Shown: one piece after another, positions 45,587 to 57,519 of the stretch
Layout of the letters: each line of letters starts with the position of its first letter
Position numbering within the stretch: position 1 is the stretch's first letter
NCBI RefSeq assembly: GCF_964275005.1
Contig: NC_092686.1
Location: 45,754,333-45,818,332 of the forward strand
Reading direction: 5' to 3'
Origin: Diadema setosum
Lineage: Eukaryota > Echinodermata > Echinoidea > Diadematoida > Diadematidae
Length of the DNA: 64,000 bases
The notes under the pieces: model-generated
Databases searched by the model: none
Seen by the model: the letters and a program-made list of their open reading frames with translations, nothing else
What the model was told of the DNA's origin: nothing
Translations under genes and position numbers: made by a program

Positions 45587-47908
45587 CAGTCAGTCCGCAG
45601 CACGTATGCTAATGAGCCGATCCGGCAAGATTTATTCAGCACTCTCGTTGACGATCTTTGCGTTCGAAAGGTGTCTCGTCGTGCGAGATTTTGCGAGACT
45701 TTGATAGGGCTGTGGTTTTCACAGTGTAGCGACTTGTACATACATTTGTCATGGCTACAAGTCACGGTAAATTGTTCTCCAGACTTTGATCTTTATTTTG
45801 ATACTAAATTTGCAAATAACATCGGATCTTATCATGACTATATAATCAGTTGAATTTGCGTAAATTTTACCTGCTTTTCACGGAAGATATTGTCGTCTAA
45901 AGTTCTTTTTTGGTTCCTGACCGGATTAAGAAACTGTTGTTTCTGATTTTGGCTTTTTCGTAGAAAGGAAACTTAGATGCTCATCATATATTGGAGTCAA
46001 GGAGACGCAAGCATGATTTATACTAGTTTTTCCGTTTTGAAATGTCTGTAAAATTCACTCCTAAGCCGGAAGTATGCTCCACACAAAGTGTACAGTGGCG
46101 CGAAAGCGCTCTCTCATTGGACAGTGCTTGCATTCAGCGCTTGAACTACATATGGAAAACTTGCGCGTATTTGCTCCGGAGCGAGAGCACCGGTGCTTAT
46201 AACACGTGAAAAGACGCGTCATATCCCCCTCCTTTGAGACAAAAATAGCTCTGCACAAAAAACATGGCTATGAATTCAAAACCCTCGCACTCCAAATGAA
46301 ACTAGAATGTACCCTCTTTCTACTCCGTGTATTTCCCCAAAAAATAGGTTTGGGGAAATTAGGGCACTTTTCCTCTGAAATTCTGCTTCAAATCACCAAA
46401 TCTTGAGTTTGTCTATGGCGGAGTACCCAAAATATGAAAGCCATAATTTTCGGACATGCCCATACAAATCACAGGCTGTACCACGGAAGCTTAGTGGAAT
46501 TGTTTACCCTCGCACTTCAAAATGAAGTAGAATGTTTGGGCTCTTCAGTGATGTATAACTTGCTTTGATTGGTCAGAGAGAAATTAGGGCACTTTTCTTG
46601 TCAAATCAAAGAATGTTTTACAAAACTGCTTGTGACTTTGCTAAAGCGTGCGAGCATTTGTGCTGTCCATTGTACACAATTCCCCTAATGCTTACGGACA
46701 ACGGACGAGTGTGCGTAAACAAACAATTGTGTTTGTGCTGTGAAACGAAGGCGGGAGAGTTCAAGTTATTCACAATTTTCGCTGGATATCATGCCATTTG
46801 AATCGTCTTTCGTCCACATTATAACAGATTAGTCTTTATTAATATTCTGACAATCCTGCAGAGTGTATTACCACTTCTTTCAGAGCTAAATATTGCCAAA
46901 TTCAAGGATCATCATGCGTATTTTGCTCTGCAGAGATGACTTGAGGTTGCAACAAGCCGTGCTTGAACAGACCATGGTTCAGTCCCATTAAATCAACAGG
47001 GGTGAATGAACCCATTATGTAGATACTGTACGCGTTGGTGTGTGTGCTCGTGAATGATCAACTTGTGTGGTGAAATGGAAATGCCGTTGTAGAAAATCTA
47101 GATTCCCGGTACTAAAAATACTAATATCATTTCATTATTAGCTGTCAGATAAAAGAGATTGGCTTCCATGTTCATGCATTCTGTCCCTCCAGTAAGCACA
47201 CGCACGGTTCTCCCGATTCCCGTACAATGGACGAGTCCGCTCCTTCCCATATTATGCTCGAGTGCACTCGGCTGTTGGCTCTCGGCGACTACGTGCACTC
47301 TGGTCTGTCAACCCTAAATGCGCGAAATCGTGCGAAAGTTTTCCATATGACGCGCGCCAAGAAACCGCAAGTGGCATGAAACCGTTATGTAGCAGCGTAA
47401 TGACGTAATGCAAGCGCTGAATGCAAGCGCTGTCCAATGAGAGAGCTTACTCTTGAGATTACACGGTTTCAAGCTGATCAGCACTGACATCGATGTATAT
47501 TTTACTGGTTCCTGACCGGATTAAGCAACGAATTGTCAAGATATTTACATGGATACAAAGATTAGGAGATGGACTACCAAATAAAGCATTTTCATTGAGA
47601 CGCAAGGTGAATTTGATATTTTTTTGACGTCTTGAACGTGTACTGCACGAATTAATTTTTTCATCATTTTTCAAGCTCAAATTACGCGATGATATTTTTC
47701 ATTTACAATAATTTGAGTAACATGTGACGATAGTTTACATATTTTCCTTGAATTTGATACCAAATTTGTGAACATAAGGTGTATTTTTGTTGCCGAAAGC
47801 CCAAGGACAAAATCCCCTTACGCAGCTCATTACGTATGCAAGCCTAGAGTGGGCTTGCATACGAGTTGAATAAATACGAGCGAATTATCGGGTGCTGCGG
47901 ACTGACTG
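45587..47908. mobile_element. 2.3 kb element with 17-bp perfect terminal inverted repeats
   Basis: CAGTCAGTCCGCAGCAC (45587-45603) is exactly inverted at 47892-47908. A second inverted pair lies inside: gctctctcattggacagtgc... (46109 on) against ...gcgctgtccaatgagagagc (to 47448), with the adjacent catatggaaaact/agttttccatatg. Other shared phrases, ggttcctgaccggattaag (near 45911 and 47509) and ttgatac(t/c)aaatttg, are in direct orientation. The element is therefore a mosaic of inverted and direct repeats. No transposase was recognised; it is probably non-autonomous. Confidence 0.65.
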
Positions 47909-47937
47909 TAAATTATTTTGCTCATACTGGCTTCTAC

Positions 47938-48759
47938 AGGTGTGTCTTCATCAGACCGAAGTTTCAAAATAGCGCGCTATCTTGCAGTTACCAAACTAGT
48001 CCGATGTCAAAGTAGCGCGCTATCTGTGTAGTGAAGACGCAGATAGCGCCCTATTTGATCGGGAAAATTTCCCCCAAAATCTTGGTCTAGTTCGTCAACT
48101 AGAGCGCTAATTCGTGAAATAGGGCGCCATTTTAGGTGCGTCTCCATCAGCCCGAAATTTTCTCGATCCCTCCACGCTTCTGGTTAGCCAGCTGGCAATG
48201 GAAAACGCAACCAAGCTAGTAATTGTGTATAGTACATTACCCCCACGCACGGTGCATTCAACCAGGATCACATTGTTGTTGACATCATTGAAATCAGGGA
48301 GGTGATTTCTCTCACCTCCCTAATAAAACTCAGTGCCGTGCATGCTAGCTGTTTTTTGTAAACTTCTTCCTTAGCTGAAAATTCTTGCAGATTGTGTGTA
48401 TTTTTGATTTGTTTAAACATTGCAATTTGTTAACTTCATATAAGATGCCTCACCGGACAAAAGAGTAGCGTTATTAATATCCCTTTGAGTTACTCCTTTG
48501 GAGAGAATTTGCTGTACCGCTCACCTCCCTGGTTGTCGTATCGTACACACGGTGATATAGGAGATTTTGAGCGGGGAAATCCACTTTCGAACCGCGAGCT
48601 AGGCAGAGTAATATTGCAAAGTGCGCATGCATTAATTTTCGGACTAATTTCCCGAAGCAGGCTGTTCGAGCTGATGAAGACGCTCGCTGTATCGGGTTAT
48701 TTACTAAGACCGCAAAATGTCCCGCTAGTTTTAACTTCGGGCTGATGAAGACATGCCTT
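47938..48759. mobile_element. 0.8 kb element with about 28-bp terminal inverted repeats
   Basis: Left AGGTGTGTCTTCATCAGACC and right GGCTGATGAAGACATGCCTT are inverted matches with few differences, continuing into cgaagttt / aacttcgg. Internal copies of gaagacgcagatagcgc, agcgcgctatct and ctccatcagcccgaaatttt extend the nested pattern. No coding content is recognised. Confidence 0.65.
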
Positions 48760-49703
48760 ACATGTCAATATACTTGACCTCCATTTTGAATGCAACGGCT
48801 GTTGCTGTACGCAAGCCACGAAGAAGCCTTCTGGTTGTCAGAAACAAAAACTGCATTAGATTTTAATAATTGTGTCTGTGAACCAGTTTAATACGTAATC
48901 TGTCCATCACGTCGGCCCTACTTATGATAGCGATATGGTATTTATGTAGCATGAATAGTAGTGGTATAAGAAGTTATGTTTCCGAGGTTTTTTTATCTTT
49001 CGTTGTCAATGTCTGACAAAAATTATGAAGTCATGTGAGATTATATATATTATAATTTTGTAGAAGATATCTATAATGAATGTTCCTTTCATAATTATGA
49101 TGAAAATAGCGTGAAGCCCCACTTCATGTGCGAGTTGTGTGGTGATATGTAGATCTTACAGAGGAAGATCAAACAAACAGGTGGACAAAAAGAAAATAGA
49201 ATAAGACAAAACAAAGTGAAGTTTCGAAGCTTGGACGTTTCGCAGGTATACACGAAACAGTAAAACATTTTACGACGAGGTAGGCCCACGCGTTGAGTTA
49301 ATCAGTGGTTCTCATGTATGTATATTGTACATGTATTACATTTTGTCTCTTCTTGCTGTTAATCAAAAGTTTACGACAGTATTTTGTTGTAACATATGAA
49401 GTATTAAATGCAGAAAGTGCAAAATAATGTCCTCCCTTTATAGATAAGGTAGCAAATATAACAATATTGCACCATAATGGTTTGGAATTTGAAATCCTCA
49501 TCTGAAAACTCAAGCACGGGCTATTCTGATTAGTGTTGCGTTAGCAGTGCTGTAAAAGAGTGCACAGCACACATTAACAGAAGTTACAGTGCAGACTTCG
49601 GGAACTTCCTGTCAAACTGTAAACTAATGGCTCGGTGCTAGCTGCCCTGGAGTTCCGTTCTTCTGTAAATCATATCAAAAGGAGAAGTTTCGTCGTGCTT
49701 GTG

Positions 49704-50061
49704 TTAAAGGTCCAGTTTACCTTTGGGAGCAGTGATTTCAAAAATGTTCAAGATATCACATTTGATGCATATGTGTGGGTCTGTTGTATCATAAAACATC
49801 CTACCATATGAAATATTTGCAATAAAACCTAAAATATAAGGAGATATCAGGGTTTTTCTCAGTAAACCGTAACTGTATACGGTTTAGTCTGGAAACATTT
49901 TTATTATAACTATTGTTCACATTTTGTGTATTTAGCAACACTTAAACATCGATTATACGGATTCAAATTTTGACAGTGGTTGTTTCTATCCCTAACTCAC
50001 ATTTTAGAACTATTTTAAAGCACTAATGCTTTCATCTGCAAATGGTAAATTATGCCTTTAA
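49704..50061. mobile_element. TTAA-flanked MITE, 358 bp
   Basis: TTAAAGGTCCAGTTTACC at the left faces GGTAAATTATGCCTTTAA at the right. The TTAA termini resemble those of the 7391-7957 element (TTAAAGG start), suggesting the same superfamily but a different family. Non-coding. Confidence 0.65.
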
Positions 50062-50825
50062 GTGTTTTCGGTTTGGTTTCTGTTATTGCCGAGAACATGC
50101 GAAGTTGCAAACATCCATCCCGTTGGTCGTCTTCCTCCCCCCTCTCCCCCCCCCCCCCCCCCGGGCGCGAGTTGGCAGCGAAGAGGATGAATAAATACGG
50201 ACGGTTCCATTAGTAAACACAAATGACGGCGGACAGATAATCAGTGAGCAAATGTTTGCCAACTCATCGCGAGTGAACATCATGGAAGAGACAGGTGGTG
50301 GGATATAGGATGGACAAGTGGCTGGAGGAGGGAGGGCTTTTATGAAAAATTAAGAAACTCATCAAGGTTTCGCAGTTACAAAAAAAAAAAAACATACAAA
50401 CAAACAAACAAGAAACACACACACAAAAAAAAAAAACATGATTAATGTCATCAGAATAAAGTGGTGATGCCCTGTATGCGCTTTTATCGTTTGAAGCCAG
50501 GGACTTCGAGAACAGAATCTATAAAAACATGTCAACGTAAAATAAAACAAAACGAAGCAAAATCACCCATTCAGGCCAACGTGTGTGTGTGGGTTTTCTT
50601 TTTCTGTGACACGCAATACCTTGTGTCAGTTTGTGTTTCTATTGTGCGTGTGTGCGTATGTGTGTGTTTGGGTTTACCAAGAAGTTCGAAAGCTTATTAT
50701 ATGCGGATACATACACTCCCAGATAGTAATACAAATAGATGAAAAAGGAAAAACATACTATTTGGACCCTTATGATTGTACGCAACAAAGTTAGACAATT
50801 CATATCGTTCAAATATCATTTCAAG

Positions 50826-50827
<2 letters not shown>

Positions 50828-50865
<38 letters not shown>
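50828..50865. repeat. TA dinucleotide microsatellite
   Basis: About 19 tandem TA units. Confidence 0.9.
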
Positions 50866-50868
<3 letters not shown>

Positions 50869-51191
50869 ATTGAAGATATATTGATTTCAAGCTTTGGCCT
50901 TTCAGTTTAAGAAAATCTCCCCCCCCCCCCCTCTCTCTCCTCCTCCTCCTCCTCCTCCTCTTCCTCTTCCTTCTCCTCCCTTGATTTATCTTCCTTTCCG
51001 TAATTATTTTACAGCTTCCAATCTGATCTTACAAAATCCAAAACTAGGAGCAGACGTAGCGTTCACGAGGCATTTTGTCACGTAATGAGCCAACGTTTAC
51101 GCTATCACCAGCTAATCACGGGAAATAAACGAAACTAATCTGGCCTCTAGCTTACATGTTTGTAACCACAGACACAGACAATAGGATACGG

Positions 51192-51226
<35 letters not shown>

Positions 51227-52067
51227 AAGGTGAAATTCACAACAAACATCATCTTGCGTCATGAATAATTATTACAGCGGCATATATTCTTCGCCTGGGG
51301 CCCCGTCATCTTTTTGTTTTTCAACCTTCGTCATTGTTTGATCCTGGACGCAAACGCTATCTATCTCGTTTCAACCATCGAGTTTCCCACAAGGCGAGTT
51401 TGCCTTCACTGTAGACTCACGACAGATGAAAGGCTTCTTGAAGTTAGACGATGAGAGATGAAAAAAAAAAGTGCGCGTATTCATCTCACGGGCAAAAGCT
51501 AATTGTTTGGTAAGTGTTCATCAAGGCACTCTTCGCAAACACGGTCTCTATTCTCTCGCTTGAGCGTCTCTTTGCTCCAAGAGACGGGAGGGGGAGAGAA
51601 AGAAACAAAAGATACAGAGCCTGGATGAAAGCTTCCTTCTGAGAGCTGTAGAAGGTAGAAGGTCGCGGTGTATCATCGCCAGGCAGATTGAGCTCACTAG
51701 ACAGAAAAGCAGACAGGTGACCTGAGCAACTAATGTTCAGAAAGATTGGCGCCGCCTTTCACACATTTTGTGACGTGTCCAAATTTCCATCTCCCTTGAG
51801 ACGGGGTCGATTACGTCAATGTCGACATCAACAAAGAATATTCTCGTGAACTTCAAGCTTCAAATTGTAGAGGAGATTGATCTGATCGATATTTTATGTC
51901 ATCCCTGATGCGGTGAGAGGCGCGTTGCTTGGATACAGATACGCCATGCCCTGGTTCTGATCCACCCTTTCCCATCAATACGCCTGTCTGTGTATGAAGA
52001 CAGCTTTTCGTTGGCGTAAAATTTTAGAAATCATTCTAGACGATGACTCCTTCAGCGAGAAGTTCTC

Positions 52068-52075
52068 TATATATA
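52068..52075 (+). promoter_or_regulatory. Candidate TATA box for the four-exon gene
   Basis: TATATATA lies about 30 bp upstream of a plausible initiator (tttcgtcatta), and about 880 bp upstream of the proposed start codon. If used, it would give a long 5' UTR with several upstream ATGs. The region 51.3-52.9 kb also has the mixed composition of a gene 5' region rather than of the repeats around it. Speculative. Confidence 0.3.
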
Positions 52076-52954
52076 CTGGGACACCACTTTCGTCATTAAT
52101 TCGTAAAAGCTGCTGATACAATCGGCGATCTGTTCAGTGAAGATGCACGAACTTTAGGAATGGACGCTGTCGGAAATGCCCTGGTTTACTGTCATCTCAA
52201 GTTCAGCGTTATCAACTCTATTTCGAGTGGACAGCAGCTGCAAACTTAACCATAATTATTTTGATGACAAAATGGGTTGACTTTAAGAGGCAAGTGATGT
52301 CTCCAAATTGCGACATTTTCGTCTTGTATTAGGAACAACAAAATTGTAGAGATGATACATCGGTTCTCCGACAAAAGTGACAAAATAGAGAAGAAATTGG
52401 CGTCTAAAAGAAATTGACAACGGCATACACTGCACCTTAGCCAGTGTTAGCGGTGGTAAATTGAATAAATTTATCGTTTGCCGCTTTCACTGCAGCCACC
52501 TTTACTGACAAGGACATCGAGCAGATTAGACCACCTCAACTCTTTGGGGAGATGAAGACTTCCTTTCCTTGCGACTCACCTGCTAATACGAATTCCCACA
52601 TGGAAATGAAAAGCCAAACTTCGTGCAAATACTGACGGAATGATTTGATATCAAATTAGCATTGAGAAGAATTGCCTAGAGCGGTGGTAAAAGCTCATCT
52701 TGAAACTGGAATTTTCTTGCCGTTTTTCGCTAATCGGGTGACTAGATCAAGCGTCAGGAGGGGTTCCTGTGTATATTGTTCCTCTTCTAATTACGATATC
52801 GAAAGCTTGTGATGATGACGGATTGTGATCAAGAGAGTTTTCTCCATTTCACGCTGCTAATGTGATTGAATCGCTCCATCGGAAAAAACATTGGGTGGTT
52901 TGTTGTTGTTTTTTTGTGTGTTTTTTTTTCGATTTTTTCGGGGTTTTTTCCAAG

Positions 52955-55900
52955 ATGACGGAAAGTGCTGCTTATCCTAAGACTGGTCAGTCCAACACCA
53001 ACGCCAAGGCCAGACTCCAGCATCTGCTACGACAGGTAACACGCTCATAATTCACCACTGTTTCTTACCCTTTCCCATAAGATGAAGCTACTATCACTTT
53101 ATATCGTTCTCGGTGGTTAAATCAGGCCTGGTATTGGAGATACTCCGTATATTTACAGCAAAGTTTGAAATTGTGAAAATAAATTTTTCATTGAATACTT
53201 TGTATTCGACTCCCTGTCCATGAGTTTCGGGGATAAATAGCGAAATTTGTGATACTGCACGATCTGAAAATTTTGTAAAATTGCAGAAGATAATAAATTT
53301 ATGTTACTAAAGATATTGGTCATCTGATGAAAGGAAGTGTTCAACAGTCTATACTCAAATAATGACGGTCTAACAATTTTTATCTCGGGTTGGTTTCAGA
53401 TCGAGAAGGCGTCACGACTAGCCGAGTTTCGCGTGGATCGCATCAAAGCCCAGCTCAGGCGTGATCTCATCGACCTTAAGGCGAACAAACTTGCCATGGA
53501 ATCACACAATGTCAGCTACAAACAGCTGAGCCAGATGGAACCAGGAGAGCAAAGAAATATGCTAAAGGTAAATCATCATTAGTTGTCCAACATTATATCT
53601 ATTCCTATAGTTGATTCAGGCATGTTGCATATAGTGGTTCAACTATTATGTATTACACAGGTAAAATTACACGTAGCTTGAAGTTACTAGTAACCAGATT
53701 AACAAAAGTGGTTGGTGATTTGCTGGCTAGCCCTGACATTTTGCATTTTTTTTCAAAGACACCCTAAAGTTAATACTTGCATACCGTTTTTTTTTTTTTT
53801 TTTTTTGTGCCCTTCGCTAAAATTATAATGGCTAGGCGGGGCGAGAGGGAAATGAAAGTCTCGCGACTCTTAACATCCTAGTAATACGTAAGCTTTTACC
53901 AAGCTGCAGAGCGACATGACTAAAAAAAGAGTGATTTCTACATTACAAAAACGAAAATCATTGCATTATTTCTTAGGTCGTCAAAACACTGAGAATGGTA
54001 GCATTCATGATTTTGTGAGCATGTTACGACAAAGTAGACAGACGTATCATTTGCCTGCAAGAGCAAGGGCTGACTCAAAACGAAATGGTTATTTCACTCT
54101 ATAGGTTTCATCTATACCACAAACCAGTTTAACGTGGTTATAGTTAAAACAACCCCCCCCCCCCGTCTTTCTCTTCTGTTTTGTTTTTGTTTGCTTTTGT
54201 TTTCTTTTCGTTTTTCTTTGCTTTCACCGCTGAGCCTGGGATTGAAGTTATCTTGTTTGTGATTGTTTTTCATCTTGTGAACTTCGGTTTCGATGCGTGC
54301 TTGAAATCACTGACATGGAATGATTGCATACAAGTATTCTTAAGTAATTTGTTTGGATTTAATTTGATTAAATCATTTTACGCGGGCACTTGGGAAAGAC
54401 TGGAATGCTTATGAGTAAACTGCTAAAGGAACGACGACTTTAAGACACAGTTAACCCCCACCCGCGGGTCTAGGCAATGATGATTAGGCGCCTTGCCTAT
54501 AAATACTGGCACGACTGTTATTGCCTGCATACTCGAACCACGACCTCAAGATTGAGAAACTGTGGTCTTATTTACTGAACTATAACAACGTTTCTACAAA
54601 TCTGAAACTTTAAAACTACCTTATGATGATACGCTGATGGAAATACAGAGATAGAAAATACGTTTTATTATCATTAATAATCATATCTAGCATGAAGTAC
54701 CCGATGTTAATAAAATTTATCAACAACCCTGGATCTTTTACCTCACTGATAATAGAGGATATGCAGTCGCAAGATCAGAGGTGGGAATATCTGCGAGGGA
54801 GCGACAACGATTGAAAATTTAGGTTATTGGACTAACATTATATGTAATCATTATATTCAAGACCAGGTGAAGATAATAACAACAATGATAACTAAGATAA
54901 GATAACCATTATTTTCTTTATACCATCTTTATCATAGTGTTCTCTATCATTTTCGCGAAAAGTGCGTGTGTGTTGGGGGGAGGCGGGGATAATACTAAAA
55001 ATGGAGGACATAATGGATTATTCACCCCACCCCATACCCCCCTCAATCCAGGGTTTATCACCAGTGCTTCTTAGATATTACAGGACTGTATTCAATTATT
55101 ATTCAATTATTATTTATTTATTTCCCGGTTACAGCTCGTCTCTCAGCGTGGCCGCTACTTTTACTCTCTGAAGAGCGAAGTGAAGGTCCACATTGACCGA
55201 ATGAGGGCGTTTAACCCTCGACTTGAACGAGCGCAGCGCCTACTCGTACCCGCAAGGTGAGCTCAATCAGGGGAAAGATGATATGATTTGATATCTTGAA
55301 ACATTTAAGAGGTTATCATTTTACACAGTTGGACGCATGTCGTAATTGTGTAATAATAATGATTATGTTTGTAAGACATTAATGCCATCTTAGGGCAACC
55401 GAAAAGCATGATCTTTAGATCTGCGTCATCCCTTACATTTTTTTTAAAAACAAATTTTCAAGTCATAACTGACAAGTCTTTCATTGATTGTTTGGTTTAT
55501 GATATAGCAACCACATATTCCTCTCATTGAAAGTTGCCACTGCTAATTTCAAATGGAAGATTAGGTATATAATATTTATCATTTCATTTCATCGAGATAA
55601 ATTTTGCGGAGATATGAATAGAGGTTATCGGCAAACTTGTGACGCTGCATCATCACCTCACCTATTAGTATGTCTGCTATTGTGATCACTGCTCTGTGAA
55701 ACAGTGTAAAATCACGTGTTAAGAATAACTTTCTATTTCGCTTCATACTTAATGAAACTTCCATATTATGTCCATTATGGGGTTTAAGTTTTTAGCAATC
55801 TTTTCACTGGTGGTCGTGAACATATTGTATAGTTATCATTCCTTCAAGTTACAGTAAACAGACGATTTTTCTTTTCTTTACCCCCGTCTTTGTCCTTCCT

Positions 55901-56134
55901 TTCCTTTGCAGACGAGAATCTGTCGAAGCTATGGAGAGAGGGATAACGAATCTCCCGGACATTGATGGCAGTCTAGTAGCAGCCATGCAGGCGATAGCAT
56001 CAGCGAATTTACGAGAGGGAGATGGGGAAGGAGGCGGGGGAGAAGAAGGTGGAGGAGAAGGAGGCGATACATACCGACCAGAGGTCGAACGGGCCCCAAC
56101 CACGCCCACCTGTCTGATATTTCCACGGATATAG
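52955..56134 (+). CDS. Unrecognised 197-residue protein, four coding exons
   Basis: Exons 52955-53035, 53400-53567, 55135-55256 and 55912-56134 (TAG 56132-56134), all GT-AG, phases 0, 0, 2. The ATG has A at -3. I do not recognise the family. There is no signal peptide or membrane segment. Exons 2 and 3 code a basic, helix-prone stretch (IEKASRLAEFRVDRIKAQLR, LVSQRGRYFYSLKSEVKVHI, PRLERAQRLLVPARRESVEA) that could be a coiled coil or helical bundle. Exon 4 adds LPDIDGSLVAAMQAIASANL, then a Gly/Glu run (about residues 158-175) and a polar tail. Frame-preserving splice sites and non-repetitive, codon-like sequence across four separate exons support a real gene. The exact start and any upstream coding exon are uncertain. 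Confidence 0.7.
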
Positions 56135-56298
56135 ATGTCGTAACAATGTTTCGAACAGCGATTCAGATATTGTTATCAGCTCTCTTTGAATCTTGATACT
56201 GGAGGGAGAAATCAGCACAGGGGACATAGGCTTGCTTAGAGAGTGTGAGCTAATATGAATCAATGAACACGAGAGCTTCCAATTACAACACATTGCGC

Positions 56299-56304
56299 AT
56301 TAAA
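56299..56304 (+). promoter_or_regulatory. Candidate polyadenylation signal (ATTAAA) of the four-exon gene
   Basis: ATTAAA lies about 165 nt after the stop at 56134, in AT-rich non-repetitive sequence. Confidence 0.35.
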
Positions 56305-56985
56305 GATTGATGATCGATTCAAGTGAAAGGACGACGCAAACAACCATGCGAAGCACGGCTTTACTCCAGGAGTGTTTCACTCAAAAAACTAACTCATCTT
56401 GACAAACATACCTGGCTCTGGAACGGACGGCCCTCAATGTCACTTTATGCACTCGGAAACCAGTGACTACAAAATCTTACCAAACTTGGTGTATTTTTGT
56501 AAATAGAGAAGAATCACTCCGGGGGAACCAGTAAAATTGTCCCGGTATTGTTTTCAAAAGGCTGAAGTTATGTCGCTGTTTCCTTCCCTCTCGAGAATAC
56601 GAAATCTCACGGTTTATCAATGAGGAGCGATGAAACCTGAAATATTGTATTCTTCGTGTCGACACAATGATGATGCTGAAAATCAAGACGTCGATGACTG
56701 GCAGCGATGGGATAACAATTTTCCCACAAGATGGTTGGGGTGAAATTGATGACAAAATGTCAATAAACATCGGCGGATCCAGGGGGGCGCACGCACCGCC
56801 CCCCCCTTTATTTTTTATTAAAACAAAAGAAATAAAAACAACAAAATGGAGGAGGGTGTGTGCCCCCTTCGCCCCTGATAAAGAATGAGGGTGATGAGAG
56901 AGATGATGGTGATGATGTAAAAAGTGATCGGGCGAACTGAGGTTTAAATCGTCATTCAGATGAGTTATGTTACTTTGACTGAATA

Positions 56986-57519
56986 TACACTGCAAAAAGT
57001 CCGGTGTTAAATAGTGAACACCGAGCTGGTGTTAAATTTTCGGTGCTCATTTATGGTGTTAAATTAACACCCCCGGGTGTCATTTCCAAATTTTAAACTG
57101 TGTTTTGAAGAGTTTCTTAGTAACTGCACTTCTTGTTGATCTTTAATTTAAACAAGACGATCAAGAATTTTACATTAAAATACTAGATTTTTGAAAAAAT
57201 GTGAAAATAATTTTACACCAAAGTAACATCAGCTGGTGTGGTCCCTTATTGAAGCTGGACGGGTGTTAAACCATTGATATTAACACCAACAAGTATCAAA
57301 TCAACACCATGTGGTGTCATTTTTTAATTAACACCAGTACAGTGTCAAAATAACACCAGGTACAGTGTCAAATTAACACCACGAAGTGTCAGGTGAACAC
57401 TTTTCAACACCATCACAGTGCATTTTAACACCTGTGGGTGTGGTCCTTTATTGAAGTTTGATCGGTGTTAGATTTAACACCCGTGGTGTTAAATCTAACA
57501 CCCATGTTTTTACAGTGTA
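56986..57519. mobile_element. 534-bp element built from GGTGTTAA/TTAACACC repeats
   Basis: TACACTGCAAAAA at the left faces TTTTTACAGTGTA at the right, flanked by TA. The interior holds well over a dozen ggtgtt or aacacc words in both orientations, often as gtgttaaat or attaacacc, at irregular spacing. Non-coding. TA flanks suggest a Tc1/mariner-type non-autonomous element. Confidence 0.7.

Larger units (their letters stand above)
43552..52060. other. AP5B1-to-orphan-gene intergenic interval (divergent genes)
   Basis: Non-coding by inspection. Contents in order: poly-G (43657-43671), a T/G homopolymer block (44301-44351), a 215-237 bp tandem array (44341-45040), AT microsatellite (about 45462-45490), a 2.3 kb inverted-repeat element (45587-47908), an 0.8 kb inverted-repeat element (47938-48759), a TTAA element (49704-50061), TA microsatellite (about 50828-50865), CT/CTC-rich sequence (50920-50980) and GA microsatellite (51197-51223). 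Open frames here have no recognisable protein content. Confidence 0.65.

Noticed and set aside
55849-56293. Minus-strand frames antisense to the last exon of the orphan gene
   Set aside because: They are Ser/Pro-rich mirror images of the Gly/Glu-coding stretch; the plus-strand exon has splice support.
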